A stretch of 64,000 bases of DNA from JASSUD01 sp031963405 (GTDB lineage Bacteria > Pseudomonadota > Gammaproteobacteria > Burkholderiales > Burkholderiaceae): assembly GCA_031963405.1 (NCBI GenBank), contig JASSUJ010000001.1:1054001-1118000 (forward strand), in the 5' to 3' direction. Both the position numbers and the translations under genes were made by a program. Shown piece after piece: positions 1-8,881 of this stretch. Position 1 is the first letter of the stretch; each line of letters starts with the position of its first letter. Below the pieces are notes generated by a model that worked only from the letters and a program-made list of their open reading frames with translations, made no database searches and had not been told where the DNA came from.

Positions 1-886
1 CAACAGGCTTTCCTTGTCGGCGAATTTCAAAATGCAGCATTACGCGCTCTGCATCTCCATTCCCCATTTCGGCAATTTCTTGGCCTTTTTTCACCGTATC
101 ATTTTCCTTCACTAGCAAAGCACGATTATGGGCATAGGCTGTGAGGAACTGATCATTATGTTTAATAATAATGAGGTTGCCGTAACCACGCAGGCCATTG
201 CCAGCATAGACCACGCGACCCTCCGCCGCAGCTTTCACAGCGGTGCCGGCTACGCCGCCAATATTGATACCTTTATTCTTACCTTCTTCAAAATTGTCTA
301 GCACGACGCCTTGGACCGGCCAAGCAAAAGTCATCGCACCAGCTACGACAGATTCAGTTGGCTTAGGGGGGGCATTGTTTGCCACCGTTGAAGAGACGGG
401 CCTTGGCAATACGGGGCCAGCGCTTTCAGGCATAGCGTTCGGCGCTACGGCGCCTGGTGCGGGGCCTGCATTCAACGCTTGGGGACGTAGCGGGCTATCC
501 GCGACGGAATTAGCCACATTTGCACTACTCGGTGCGATATTTGCTCCTGGGGCAGCCACGCGCAACAATTGACCCACTTCAATCTGACTTGGATCTTGCA
601 CATTATTCCAAGTGGCGATATCACGGTAATTCTGACCATGCTCAAGCGCAACGCGGTACAGCGTATCGCCCATTTTCACGCGATAATAGCCAGGCGGCGT
701 ATTTTGCACAGTAGCTTGAGCAGATGCACCTCTTAAGTCGGAACGCTCGAGCACTGGCGCATTATCAAGACGTGTGCTGCCGCAAGCCGCTAGCGTAGCA
801 ATCAACGACAGGCAGAAAAAGCGCTGTAACGCGACCCAATAATTCGTAGTCTTTCCAACAATACGGTATTTTTGTAGCGTACTCAT
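1..886 (-). CDS. nlpD: NlpD-like lipoprotein, LysM + M23 peptidase domain (3' end outside window)
   Basis: The gene starts at ATG 886 and runs off the left edge of the window. The N-terminus is a lipoprotein signal with a lipobox LAAC (Cys about residue 35). A LysM domain follows (starts YYRVKMGDTLYRV, ends IEVGQLLRV), then a Pro/Ala-rich linker. The M23/LytM domain is visible near the edge (HNDQFLTAYAHN, VMLHFEIRRQGKPV). NlpD proteins are outer-membrane lipoproteins that activate cell-wall amidases at division; many lack peptidase activity themselves. It lies 5 bp downstream of pcm, so surE-pcm-nlpD is probably one operon. In Burkholderia rpoS usually follows, which would be to the left of this window. 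Product and start are well supported; whether the LytM active site is intact cannot be judged. Confidence 0.9.
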   Translation of the reverse strand, partial: MSTLQKYRIVGKTTNYWVALQRFFCLSLIATLAACGSTRLDNAPVLERSDLRGASAQATVQNTPPGYYRVKMGDTLYRVALEHGQNYRDIATWNNVQDPSQIEVGQLLRVAAPGANIAPSSANVANSVADSPLRPQALNAGPAPGAVAPNAMPESAGPVLPRPVSSTVANNAPPKPTESVVAGAMTFAWPVQGVVLDNFEEGKNKGINIGGVAGTAVKAAAEGRVVYAGNGLRGYGNLIIIKHNDQFLTAYAHNRALLVKENDTVKKGQEIAEMGNGDAERVMLHFEIRRQGKPV

Positions 887-891
887 CGTTT

Positions 892-1731
892 TCAAATTAC
901 TCCAAATTTTAAAGGCACAAAAAAAACAGGATCCAGCTGTGATTCACGCCACTGTCTTTCGGAAGTACGCTCGATCAAAGTTAATACTTGCTCCTCACTA
1001 CCGATTGGCGCAATACAACGACCACCAATTTTGAGCTGATCAAGCAAAGCACTAGGCATTTCTAAACCAGCAGCAGCCACTACAATTGCGTCAAAGGGAG
1101 CAGCACAAGCTAACCCTAAACGGCCATCACCATAATGTAAGCGAAGATTCGGAATGCGCAAGGCACGCAGATTATTTTTCGCTCGCTCAAGCAAGGGTTT
1201 AATCCGTTCAATTGAATACACTTCTTGTGCCAGATGGCTTAAGACAGCCGCTTGATAACCACAACCCGTACCAATTTCTAGCATTTTCAGCGAAGCCTTA
1301 GGCGAATTTCTGCCCGCTACAATCAATTCAAGCATGCGGGCCACGACAAAAGGCTTTGAAATGGTTTGACCATAGCCAATGGTAAGTGCAATCTCTTGAT
1401 AGGCTTGTGCGGCTAGTCCTTCTTCTACAAATAAATGCCGTGGTATTGCGCCCATCGCGTTAAGCACATGGGTATCTTTAATCCCACTTGCTTGCAAGCG
1501 CTCCACCATGCGCTGCCTTATTCGCTGCGAAGCTAGCGCTGCATTTGACGTTCCTGCATTGACTTCTGCATTGACATAAGGTGCTTCCGACCTTTCTCTC
1601 CCAGCTAAAGTAGCGCGTACTGAGTTAGCTGCACGCTCACCTGTCCTACTGTTTACGGGCGCAATAGAGGCCTTGTGCACCGCACCAACTGGCGTAAATG
1701 AAAAACGCTTCCTTGGTTGCGGCGCTGTCAT
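892..1731 (-). CDS. pcm: Protein-L-isoaspartate O-methyltransferase
   Basis: 279 aa. The enzyme methylates isoaspartyl residues in damaged proteins using S-adenosylmethionine, starting their repair. The SAM-binding motif LEIGTGCGYQAAVLS lies at about residues 151-165, and the typical PCMT segments RMVERLQASGI, IPRHLFV and IGYGQTISKPFVVA precede it. The protein has about 65 extra N-terminal residues compared with the ~208-residue E. coli enzyme; this part is low-complexity and probably disordered. Similar extensions occur in Burkholderia homologues as I recall. The start ATG overlaps the surE stop in an ATGA arrangement (1728-1731), so the two genes are probably translationally coupled. Confidence 0.93.
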   Translation of the reverse strand: MTAPQPRKRFSFTPVGAVHKASIAPVNSRTGERAANSVRATLAGRERSEAPYVNAEVNAGTSNAALASQRIRQRMVERLQASGIKDTHVLNAMGAIPRHLFVEEGLAAQAYQEIALTIGYGQTISKPFVVARMLELIVAGRNSPKASLKMLEIGTGCGYQAAVLSHLAQEVYSIERIKPLLERAKNNLRALRIPNLRLHYGDGRLGLACAAPFDAIVVAAAGLEMPSALLDQLKIGGRCIAPIGSEEQVLTLIERTSERQWRESQLDPVFFVPLKFGVI

Positions 1732-2486
1732 CTATCTGACTCCCTAGCCGTAACCCAATTCTGTACATGTGGCAGTAGCTGAAGATGGGTGAGATTAAGT
1801 TGTAGAGGGGTAATGGATACCGCCCCATTAGCTACCGCATGAAAATCCGTTCCTTCACTTGCATCAAGCGCATCGCCTGAAGCGCCAATCCAATAAATTG
1901 TCTCGCCTCGCGGATTCATTTGGCGTATTGCTGGCTGCGAGGGGTGACGCTTGCCAAGTCGCGTTACGCGCCAGCCATTTAGTGCTTCATAGGGGCGATT
2001 GGGGAAATTCACATTGAGCAAAAAAGGGGCAGGCAACGGATTTTCCAAGTAGTGAGCGATGATTTCACTCGCTACTCGCGCGGCGTCTTTAACATGGAGC
2101 CAACCTTTATCTGTCAGCGAAAAAGCAAATGATGGGACGCCAAACATAACGCCTTCGGCAGCAGCAGCAACGGTACCGGAATAAAGGGTATCTTCACCCA
2201 TATTCGCGCCATCATTAATGCCTGAAACCACCAAATCAGGCTTATAGTCCAGCATGCCTGTCAGGGCAACGTGCACGCAGTCAGTGGGCGTACCATTTAG
2301 GTAATGAAACCCATTAGCCGCTGTAAACACTGAAAGTGGACGCCACAAAGTAAGAGAATTTGACGCGCCACTGCAATTTTGCTGCGGCGCAAATACAGTC
2401 ACCTCGCCCAATGGCTTTAGCGCCTCGTACAAGGCTGCCAGACCTGGAGAAAGATAACCGTCGTCGTTGCTTAAAAGAATTTTCAT
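1728..2486 (-). CDS. surE: 5'/3'-nucleotidase SurE
   Basis: 252 aa when started at the internal ATG at 2486, where the protein begins MKILLSNDDGYLSPG. This is the canonical SurE N-terminus with the metal-binding Asp pair (residues 8-9). An in-frame extension to 2567 adds 27 residues with no family similarity, so I reject that start. Other family landmarks are the NGTPTDCVHVAL segment and LVVSGINDGANMGEDTLYSGTV. SurE is a metal-dependent phosphatase on nucleoside monophosphates, linked to stress survival and often co-transcribed with pcm. Here its stop overlaps the pcm start. The length matches the family (~250 aa). Confidence 0.95.
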   Translation of the reverse strand: MKILLSNDDGYLSPGLAALYEALKPLGEVTVFAPQQNCSGASNSLTLWRPLSVFTAANGFHYLNGTPTDCVHVALTGMLDYKPDLVVSGINDGANMGEDTLYSGTVAAAAEGVMFGVPSFAFSLTDKGWLHVKDAARVASEIIAHYLENPLPAPFLLNVNFPNRPYEALNGWRVTRLGKRHPSQPAIRQMNPRGETIYWIGASGDALDASEGTDFHAVANGAVSITPLQLNLTHLQLLPHVQNWVTARESDR

Positions 2487-2631
2487 GCCGTCAATTGTAG
2501 CGTTAGCACATGCCCTAGTCACTAGACCTCTTCCATAATCCAATAGAGCGGCGTCATTCCAGATCACAGTGCGCTTTGCACCGGCATCAAAGGAATTCCT
2601 TGTGACAGGGATTTAAGAGAGGTCTACTACT

Positions 2632-2797
2632 AAGAATCTATTCAGCATCTTTCAAAAGCGCCCTTATTTGGAGGAAGTCACGCAGTTAGGTAACCTCACA
2701 GCAACCGGAATGTACATTAGAACATGAGGATGGTGCGTACCGCACAACTCCGCAAAAAGGTATTTTTGAAAGACGCTGAACAGGTTCAAAGGCGTTA
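2632..2797. repeat. Imperfect palindromic intergenic repeat (family A')
   Basis: The outer arms AATCTATTCAGC.. and ..GCTGAACAGGTTC are complementary and continue inward through TTTCAAAA / TTTTTGAAA. The internal part contains ACCGGAATGTACATT and ACATGAGGAT, which also occur in the family A copies. It fills most of the 2487-2813 gap between surE and recR, where I see no gene. Confidence 0.7.
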
Positions 2798-2813
2798 ATG
2801 GAATACGTACGAG

Positions 2814-3410
2814 TTATAACGGCCGCCGATCAATCATCGCCCGTGCAATCGTGCCTGCATCGGTATATTCAAGTTCAGCGCCAACCGGTACACCGCGCGC
2901 TAAACGCGTGACAGCTAAGCCACGCGCCTTAAGCATTTGGCTCAGATAATAAGCCGTCGCCTCGCTCTCATTAGTAAAATTAGTTGCGATGATCACTTCA
3001 CGCACAACTCCATCCACTGCCCGTTTAACTAATTGATCAAAATGAAGTTGATCTGGTCCTATTCCGTCAAATGGGCTTAAATGCCCCATTAGCACAAAAT
3101 ACAAACCGCGATAGCTCATGGTTTGCTCAAGCATCAGTTGGTCAGCTGGCGTCTCGACAACACATAAAAGCGTGGCGTCTCGCTCTGTATCAGTGCAAGT
3201 CTCACAAATTTCTGCAGCCGTAAAAGTATTGCAGCGGGCACAGTGACGCAAACTCTGCACTGCGTGCAATAAGGTTTCGCCCAGGCGTGTTGCTCCTGGG
3301 CGATCTCGCTGCATCAAGTGATAAGCCATACGCTGCGCTGATTTCTGGCCAATGCCAGGCAATACCCGCAATGCTTCAATCAGCGTAGCTAATGCACAAG
3401 GAGAAGGCAT
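2814..3410 (-). CDS. recR: Recombination mediator protein RecR
   Basis: 198 aa, the normal length. RecR works with RecO (and RecF) to load RecA onto gapped single-stranded DNA. A helix-hairpin-helix segment (LPGIGQKSAQRMAYHL) lies at residues 17-32, a C4 zinc finger uses Cys57, 60, 69 and 72, and a Toprim domain follows (about 79-175, with VVETPADQLMLEQT and YFVLMGHLSPFDGIGP). It lies 20 bp downstream of ybaB, in the standard dnaX-ybaB-recR order, and is likely co-transcribed with them. Confidence 0.96.
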   Translation of the reverse strand: MPSPCALATLIEALRVLPGIGQKSAQRMAYHLMQRDRPGATRLGETLLHAVQSLRHCARCNTFTAAEICETCTDTERDATLLCVVETPADQLMLEQTMSYRGLYFVLMGHLSPFDGIGPDQLHFDQLVKRAVDGVVREVIIATNFTNESEATAYYLSQMLKARGLAVTRLARGVPVGAELEYTDAGTIARAMIDRRPL

Positions 3411-3430
3411 GAAAATTAGGCCCGCTCGTA

Positions 3431-3865
3431 TTAAATGAGAGGCATAAAACCACCTGCCGGGCCAGCTGCTGACGATGAAGATGGCGCTGACGAATTTTGA
3501 GTCATGTTACTCACTTCTTTTTGTACGATAGCCTCAATTTTGCGTGCAGCGTCATTAAACGCAGCAGCAACTAAAGCACTTACCATGTCCATCGGTTTTT
3601 CCATCAGCTTCTGAACAGCCATAGGCATTGCCTGCGGCTCTTCTTTCTTTTCCTGCAATGCTTTGAAAAAGCCTTCTTCGATGAATAAACGCTTCCAATC
3701 GATAGTCACGCTGAGGGTTTCGTATTTGCAAGTTACCGCAACCTTCACTATCCCAGCACCTGCTTCCCCTTGAACAGAGGTTTTCTCGAGCTTTTGCTGA
3801 ATTTTCTGCATATTCTCTTGCAGAGATTTAGCCTGCTCAATCAACTCCTCGATATCTTTGTTCAT
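3431..3865 (-). CDS. ybaB: YbaB/EbfC family nucleoid-associated protein with internal insertion
   Basis: 144 aa from ATG 3865, which has an AGGAG nine bases upstream; a TTG two codons earlier is too close to that site. The family is a small dimeric DNA-binding protein normally about 107-110 aa. The N-terminal helix (QAKSLQENMQKIQQKLEK), GEAGAGIVKVAVTCKYE strand region and C-terminal helix (VSALVAAAFNDAARKIEA) are clear. Between them, after SVTIDW, are about 30 extra residues rich in Lys, Glu, Met and Pro, where typical homologues go directly from the strand to the helix. A Ser/Ala-rich tail follows. It sits between dnaX and recR as usual. The family call is secure; the effect of the insertion is unknown. 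Confidence 0.88.
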   Translation of the reverse strand: MNKDIEELIEQAKSLQENMQKIQQKLEKTSVQGEAGAGIVKVAVTCKYETLSVTIDWKRLFIEEGFFKALQEKKEEPQAMPMAVQKLMEKPMDMVSALVAAAFNDAARKIEAIVQKEVSNMTQNSSAPSSSSAAGPAGGFMPLI

Positions 3866-3905
3866 CTTCAATTGCTCCTGTTTAAATAGTTATATATGAA
3901 TTAAG

Positions 3906-3964
3906 TCAACACTGAATAAATCGTGAGGAATAGCCCTACTCTCGGTTGATTCAGCATTGCTTAG
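3906..3964. repeat. Short palindromic repeat (family B)
   Basis: The arms AACACTGAATAAATCG and TCGGTTGATTCAGCATTG are near-complementary across about 59 bp. They resemble the family B copies at 35155 and 36838, which also read GAATAAATCG ... CGGTTTATTCAGCG. It lies between ybaB and dnaX. Confidence 0.6.
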
Positions 3965-3981
3965 AATCTGTTTAAGCCCTC

Positions 3982-5811
3982 TTAGATCGGACGAACCGAC
4001 CCTGGGACAATAGTCGCATCAAACGTTTGCATAAGCGCCTGTGCAAATGAATCTTGCTCAATAACCTGCTCTGCTTTCTGTTGACGGCGCACACGCTCAG
4101 CCTCATCAACTGCAGCAGCAGTGCAAGCAACCACACCAATTTCAGTGCTGATATTGAGTGGCTGAGCAAAATATTGGCTCAGCGCTTCACTTAACTTCTC
4201 TATATATGCACGTTCAGCAAGTTGCGCCAATGGCACCCGCAAAGTTAACCGGCTACCTTCAATTCGCAATAACTCACTTTGCATAGCAAGTTGCTTAGCC
4301 AAACCGCTTAGCTTTAAAGAGGCCACTACCTCAGGCCAGCGCGTGCTCTCTAGCTGCGCCAGTGAAATTGATCCAAGCGCTAGTTTATCTGCATTTTTAT
4401 GCGAATTTTGCGGTGCAATGCGAGTTTTAGTACTGCCTGCATTAGGCAATTCATCGCTAACGTGCAAAGGCTGTGTTTGATCGACTGTTACGGCAGCGAT
4501 CTTAGCTATTTCATTTAGCTTGGATATAGCATCTTGTTGCTTTACTTGAACCGTGGGTAGCGGTGCTGCAGCAGATACAGTAGAGGCAGCTAGGACTGCT
4601 TTAGCCGCAGAAGCAGGGGTGTACTTAGCTTGTGCTTGCTCTACCGGCAAGATATTTGGCCGCGCATTAGGCTCTGCGTTTAACTGTCTAGCTTGAGTAT
4701 CAGAGATGGGTAACGTACTACTAGCTTGCGCTGGATAAAAGGCAAGCATGCGCAATAAGGTCATCGTGAAGCCAGCGTATTCATCTGGCGCAAGCCCTAA
4801 TTCGCTGCGGCCCAGCGTTGCAATTTGATAATACAGTTGCACTTGCTCCGGTGCTAAAGCCTGTGCAAAGCGGCGAATATCTCCTGCCTCAGGCCATTCA
4901 TCAAGCACTATTGCGCTAGCACACTGCGCCCAGGCAATGCGGTGTAAGAGGCGAGCCAAATCTTGCAAAGCAGTAGCATATGACAGGCTGCGTGCCGCCA
5001 TTTCATCCGCGATAGCCAGCACTGCTGCACCATCAGCGGCAACCACTGCCTCAAGCAGCCTGACTACATAGTTCTGATCAAGCATGCCTAGCATCAGCCG
5101 CACAGCTTCCTCAGTAAGCTGGCCTGCCGTATAGGCAATCGCTTGGTCTGTGAGCGAGAGCGCATCGCGCATACTGCCATTGGCCGCAAAAGCCAGTAGA
5201 CGCAAAGCTTGCACCTCAAAACTGAGATTTTCAGCGCTCAGGATTTGCTCCAGATGCGTCACCATCTGCGCCAAAGGCATTTGCTTAAGATTGAATTGCA
5301 AACAGCGCGAAAGCACTGTGATAGGAATTTTTTGCGGGTCGGTGGTAGCAAGAATGAATTTAACGTGGGCAGGCGGCTCTTCAAGCGTTTTTAACATTGC
5401 ATTAAACGCATGATTGGTGAGCATATGCACCTCATCAATCATATAGACTTTGAAGCGAGCAGCAACCGGTGCGTAAATAGCTCGCTCAAGTAAGCCAGCC
5501 ATTTCATCAACACCACGGTTTGACGCCGCATCCATTTCCAGATAATCAACAAAACGTCCAGCGTCGATTTCTAGGCAGGCTTGGCATTTACCACAAGCAG
5601 TAGCTGTCACGCCTGCTGTGCAATTCAGCGACTTCGCCAGAATACGCGCAAGCGTAGTTTTGCCAACACCGCGGGTGCCAGTAAATAAATAAGCGTGGTG
5701 CAAACGCTGCTGTTCCAGCGCATTGACAAGCGCCTTCACCACATGTTCTTGGCCGACCAATGAGTCAAAATCTTTAGGTCGCCATTTACGCGCTAGAACT
5801 TGATAGGTCAT
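3982..5811 (-). CDS. dnaX: DNA polymerase III subunit tau/gamma
   Basis: 609 aa from ATG 5811 (protein begins MTYQVLARKWRPKDF, the universal DnaX start). An extension to 5850 adds 13 unrelated residues. The protein is the clamp-loader ATPase. Walker A is GTRGVGKT at 45-52, four zinc-binding cysteines are at 64, 73, 76 and 79, Walker B DEVH is at 126-129, and an SRC arginine-finger region follows (TVLSRCLQFNL). After about residue 370 comes an Ala/Gln-rich linker and the C-terminal tau domain that contacts DnaE. I found no convincing A-rich slippery site for a gamma frameshift. It heads the dnaX-ybaB-recR cluster. Confidence 0.96.
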   Translation of the reverse strand: MTYQVLARKWRPKDFDSLVGQEHVVKALVNALEQQRLHHAYLFTGTRGVGKTTLARILAKSLNCTAGVTATACGKCQACLEIDAGRFVDYLEMDAASNRGVDEMAGLLERAIYAPVAARFKVYMIDEVHMLTNHAFNAMLKTLEEPPAHVKFILATTDPQKIPITVLSRCLQFNLKQMPLAQMVTHLEQILSAENLSFEVQALRLLAFAANGSMRDALSLTDQAIAYTAGQLTEEAVRLMLGMLDQNYVVRLLEAVVAADGAAVLAIADEMAARSLSYATALQDLARLLHRIAWAQCASAIVLDEWPEAGDIRRFAQALAPEQVQLYYQIATLGRSELGLAPDEYAGFTMTLLRMLAFYPAQASSTLPISDTQARQLNAEPNARPNILPVEQAQAKYTPASAAKAVLAASTVSAAAPLPTVQVKQQDAISKLNEIAKIAAVTVDQTQPLHVSDELPNAGSTKTRIAPQNSHKNADKLALGSISLAQLESTRWPEVVASLKLSGLAKQLAMQSELLRIEGSRLTLRVPLAQLAERAYIEKLSEALSQYFAQPLNISTEIGVVACTAAAVDEAERVRRQQKAEQVIEQDSFAQALMQTFDATIVPGSVRPI

Positions 5812-6083
5812 GGGGAACTGCAATCCATATCGATAAGGAGAGAACCGCAATTTACAACGAAATACTGGAAACTCAAGAAAATCGAAAGTAGACGCTTAAG
5901 TCACACCCAATTTTTCCGAAGTGTTTTTTAGATTTGTACAGTAAATATACACCGTACTAAATAAAGTCCAGCTCTCTTTAAGTATTCCGTATCCTAAATT
6001 AAAGATAATGCAGGAAACCTTGGCAGACTCTTAAAATCGTGCAAGAGAGCGGCGAGAACGCGCGCAGCATAATAAGGAAAGGT

Positions 6084-6178
6084 GACGAGCCTAACCCTCG
6101 GCACTAGTGGAAACGGTTGTGGCTGCTTCGTTCCCGACCTGACCAGGTTCACCAACCCACCATGCGAGGAGGCCCGTC
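6084..6178 (-). ncRNA. ffs: Signal recognition particle RNA (4.5S type)
   Basis: Read on the minus strand, the apical domain GAACCTGGTCAGGTC followed by GGGAACGAAGCAGCC is the conserved SRP RNA core bound by Ffh. The ends pair: GACGGGCCT (6178-6170) with AGGCTCGTC (6092-6084), giving a small SRP RNA of about 95 nt. A good extended -10 box lies just upstream. It sits between dnaX and trxA. Exact ends are inferred from pairing. Confidence 0.93.
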
Positions 6179-6185
6179 AGCGCGT

Positions 6186-6194
6186 ATTCTAGCA
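6186..6194 (-). promoter_or_regulatory. Extended -10 promoter box for SRP RNA
   Basis: The minus strand reads TGCTAGAAT, an extended -10 (TGn plus TAGAAT), ending 7 nt before the inferred first base of the SRP RNA at 6178. No strong -35 hexamer is visible. The same TGCTAGAAT occurs upstream of rho. Confidence 0.55.
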
Positions 6195-6534
6195 CTACCT
6201 TGCAGCATAGCGACGACTTCTTATTACAAAGTTATAATTTTGCAGCTAATTAAACTATTGCACTGTCATCATTTAGGCAGTGCTGGACAAGCGAAGAGCA
6301 ATATCCTGCCGGCCTATGCACATAGGGGTACTGCTTGCCTCAACCTTCCTTACTCATGCTTGATTCAGCTTCTTTGACCATGCTGCGTTATAAAAGATGC
6401 GATGCCAAAGATTAAACGCTTATTCATCAAAACACTGACAAAGCTTGCCATGATTTTTTTTGTTTAGTAGCATGGCGTTCATGCTGAATTGGCTAATTAC
6501 TCAGCACTTTTTCTCGTAGCGCCTACTTATAGCC

Positions 6535-6672
6535 CCCAAAATATCCTTCTTCGGAAGCAGCAAGAGTGTAGCTACCCTTATGTATTAGTGTACATTCCGG
6601 TTGTTCTGCTCCAGACTCTCTCCCCAATAAGGGTATTTTTGGAGAACACTAAACAGACGCTTGAAATCTGAG
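6535..6672. repeat. Degenerate palindromic repeat (family A')
   Basis: Read on the minus strand, it contains ACCGGAATGTACACTAATACA and CCCTTATTGGGGAG, matching the family A' copy at 2632-2797 in reverse orientation. TACCCTTAT and ATAAGGGTA are its inner arms. The rest of the 6195-6733 gap contains no gene that I can support. Confidence 0.55.
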
Positions 6673-6733
6673 ATTATGCACAGCAGTACTAAAACGTGCG
6701 TATCATACGAGCGTTAACCAGGTAAATTTATCA

Positions 6734-7060
6734 ATGAGTGAATCAATCAAGCATGTTAACGATGCCTCGTTTGAAGAGGACATCATCAAGGCTGACAAGC
6801 CGGTACTTCTAGATTTTTGGGCAGAGTGGTGTGGCCCATGCAAGATGCTTGCGCCGATTCTGGACGAAATCGCACAGGAATATGGCGATCGCGTACAAAT
6901 TGCCAAACTCAATATCGACGAAAATCCAGCAAGCCCAGCTAAATTCGGCGTGCGCGGCATTCCTACGCTAATTCTGTTTAAGAAAGGAAGCATCGCGGCC
7001 CGTAAAGTAGGCGCATTGTCAAAACCTCAGCTGACCGCTTTTCTTGATAGCAATTTATAA
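6734..7060 (+). CDS. trxA: Thioredoxin 1
   Basis: 108 aa, full length. It is the general cytoplasmic thiol-disulfide reductant, recycled by thioredoxin reductase. The active site WCGPC is at residues 32-36, with the usual LLDFWAEWCGPCKML context, the buried Asp before it (DFWA), and the cis-Pro loop RGIPTLILF. It lies upstream of rho in the same direction, 256 bp apart, an arrangement seen in many beta- and gammaproteobacteria. Confidence 0.97.
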   Translation: MSESIKHVNDASFEEDIIKADKPVLLDFWAEWCGPCKMLAPILDEIAQEYGDRVQIAKLNIDENPASPAKFGVRGIPTLILFKKGSIAARKVGALSKPQLTAFLDSNL

Positions 7061-7212
7061 AGAATTTTTAAAAAACATTAGCAACTTGCCTCAAGCAATT
7101 TTAAATTTGGCTTAATTTTGGCGCATAACAACACTGTTCATTTAGTAAAAGCTGGCAAAATTATATGCAAGCAAACTGTCTCCATAGACCAATGCTAGAA
7201 GCGCGCACGTTG

Positions 7213-7221
7213 TGCTAGAAT
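7213..7221 (+). promoter_or_regulatory. Extended -10 promoter box upstream of rho
   Basis: The sequence TGTGCTAGAAT contains an extended -10 (TGC-TAGAAT) about 95 bp before the rho start codon, leaving a leader where Rho autoregulation could act. The -35 region is weak. It matches the SRP RNA -10 box exactly over 9 bases. Confidence 0.45.
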
Positions 7222-7316
7222 GCCCATGATTCAAATTAATATCATCTCTTGAGCATTCGCTCCCTCTCTTTCCTCAATTATCTATATCTATATTCCTCTT
7301 TCTGAGGGAACTCCGT

Positions 7317-8579
7317 ATGCACTTATCCGAGCTTAAGTCTTTGCACGTATCCGAACTTATCGAAATGGCGAATGCCCTAGAGATCGAGAACGCTAACCGC
7401 TTGCGCAAGCAAGAACTCATGTTTGCCATCCTAAAAAAACGCGCCAAAACTGGCGAAACTATTTTCGGCGATGGCACGTTAGAAGTTCTACCCGATGGTT
7501 TCGGCTTTTTACGTTCGCCAGAAACTTCGTATCTTGCAAGCACTGATGATATTTATATCAGCCCTTCGCAAATCCGACGCTTCACTTTACACACAGGCGA
7601 TACCATTGAAGGCGAGGTACGCACACCGAAAGACGGTGAGCGCTATTTCGCCCTGGTTAAGGTTGACAAGGTAAACCGGCAGCCACCAGAGGCCTCGAAA
7701 CATAAAATTATGTTCGAGAACCTTACCCCCCTGCATCCTAATAAGCCGCTTTTACTCGAGCGTGATATACGGGGTGAGGAAAATACAACTGGGCGCATTA
7801 TCGATATCATTGCGCCGATTGGTAAAGGGCAGCGTGGCTTGATCGTGGCTCCGCCCAAATCAGGGAAAACGGTAATGCTGCAACATATTGCGCATGCCAT
7901 TACCGCGAATCATCCAGATGTCATTTTGTTTGTACTGCTGATCGACGAGCGTCCTGAGGAAGTGACTGAAATGCAGCGCTCTGTCTGCGGGGAAGTCGTT
8001 GCCTCAACCTTTGATGAGCCAGCTTCGCGCCATGTACAAGTCGCTGAGATGGTGATTGAAAAAGCCAAGCGCCTCGTTGAGATGAAGCACGATGTCGTGA
8101 TTTTGCTCGACTCAATTACTCGTCTTGCGCGTGCCTACAATACCGTCATCCCGTCATCAGGCAAAGTGTTGACTGGTGGTGTAGATGCCAACGCATTGCA
8201 GCGTCCTAAACGTTTCTTTGGTGCCGCACGTAACACCGAAGAAGGCGGTTCACTGACCATTATTGGCACAGCCTTAATCGAAACTGGCAGCCGCATGGAT
8301 GATGTCATCTATGAGGAATTCAAAGGCACAGGCAATATGGAAGTGCATCTGGAAAGACGACTTGCTGAGAAACGCAATTATCCAGCAATCAATTTGAATC
8401 GTTCGGGCACCCGACGTGAAGAACTGCTGATTAAAGCGGATATCTTGCAAAAGATTTGGGTACTGCGCAAACTTATCCATGACATGGATGCAATCGAAGC
8501 TATTGAGTTTCTCCTCGATAAACTCAAGCAGACCAAAAACAATGCAGAATTCTTTGACTTAATGCGCCGCGGCAGCTAA
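7317..8579 (+). CDS. rho: Transcription termination factor Rho
   Basis: 420 aa, the standard length. Rho is a hexameric RNA helicase that ends transcription at C-rich, untranslated RNA. The N-terminal helical domain (about 1-45) is followed by the cold-shock RNA-binding fold with the RNP1-type GFGFLR at 61-66. Walker A APPKSGKT is at 178-185, then Walker B (VILLDSITRLARAYN), the Q-loop region (TGGVDANALQRPKRFFGAARN) and the C-terminal domain. All catalytic segments look intact. It follows trxA. Confidence 0.98.
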   Translation: MHLSELKSLHVSELIEMANALEIENANRLRKQELMFAILKKRAKTGETIFGDGTLEVLPDGFGFLRSPETSYLASTDDIYISPSQIRRFTLHTGDTIEGEVRTPKDGERYFALVKVDKVNRQPPEASKHKIMFENLTPLHPNKPLLLERDIRGEENTTGRIIDIIAPIGKGQRGLIVAPPKSGKTVMLQHIAHAITANHPDVILFVLLIDERPEEVTEMQRSVCGEVVASTFDEPASRHVQVAEMVIEKAKRLVEMKHDVVILLDSITRLARAYNTVIPSSGKVLTGGVDANALQRPKRFFGAARNTEEGGSLTIIGTALIETGSRMDDVIYEEFKGTGNMEVHLERRLAEKRNYPAINLNRSGTRREELLIKADILQKIWVLRKLIHDMDAIEAIEFLLDKLKQTKNNAEFFDLMRRGS

Positions 8580-8585
8580 AAGCGG

Positions 8586-8815
8586 GCTTAGCATTTTTCA
8601 GCAATATCCTTATTTGGGCGGCATGTAGTTGAGTAAAATCGTGCAGAAACTTTTATGTAATTCGCTTACATAAAAATTCTTGCACCCTCCCGCCTCCCGA
8701 ATAAGACACCTTATTGAACTCTTGTGAGGGCTGCGAGCAGACCCCAAATATGCCAGGCAACAGTTTTTCAGGCATAATTGCGCTTTTTTGAGCCTTGGGC
8801 GCGCTGTTCGCAGAG
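8586..8815. repeat. Intergenic repeat region with a perfect inner hairpin
   Basis: The segment between rho and rpmE2 contains pieces shared with other repeats here (GTAGTTGAGTAAA as at 15648; CTTATTTGGGCGG resembling 2668). At its centre TTTTATGTAA (8651-8660) and TTACATAAAA (8666-8675) form a perfect 10-bp stem with a 5-nt loop. It may act as a terminator for rho, though no T-run follows directly. Confidence 0.5.
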
Positions 8816-8881
8816 TCATTCTCAATTGTTCTGTTACTTAGCCCCTACTAGGCTATTCCGTTTGTTCGCAAGAGAAATGTC

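Noticed and set aside
2487..2567. Longer N-terminus of SurE
   Set aside because: The 27 extra residues do not match the family; MKILLSNDDG is the conserved start.
3982..5811. Programmed frameshift in dnaX producing gamma
   Set aside because: I did not find a convincing A-rich slippery heptamer with a following stem at the expected place.
5812..5850. Longer N-terminus of DnaX
   Set aside because: MTYQVLARKWRP is the universal start; the extension has no similarity.
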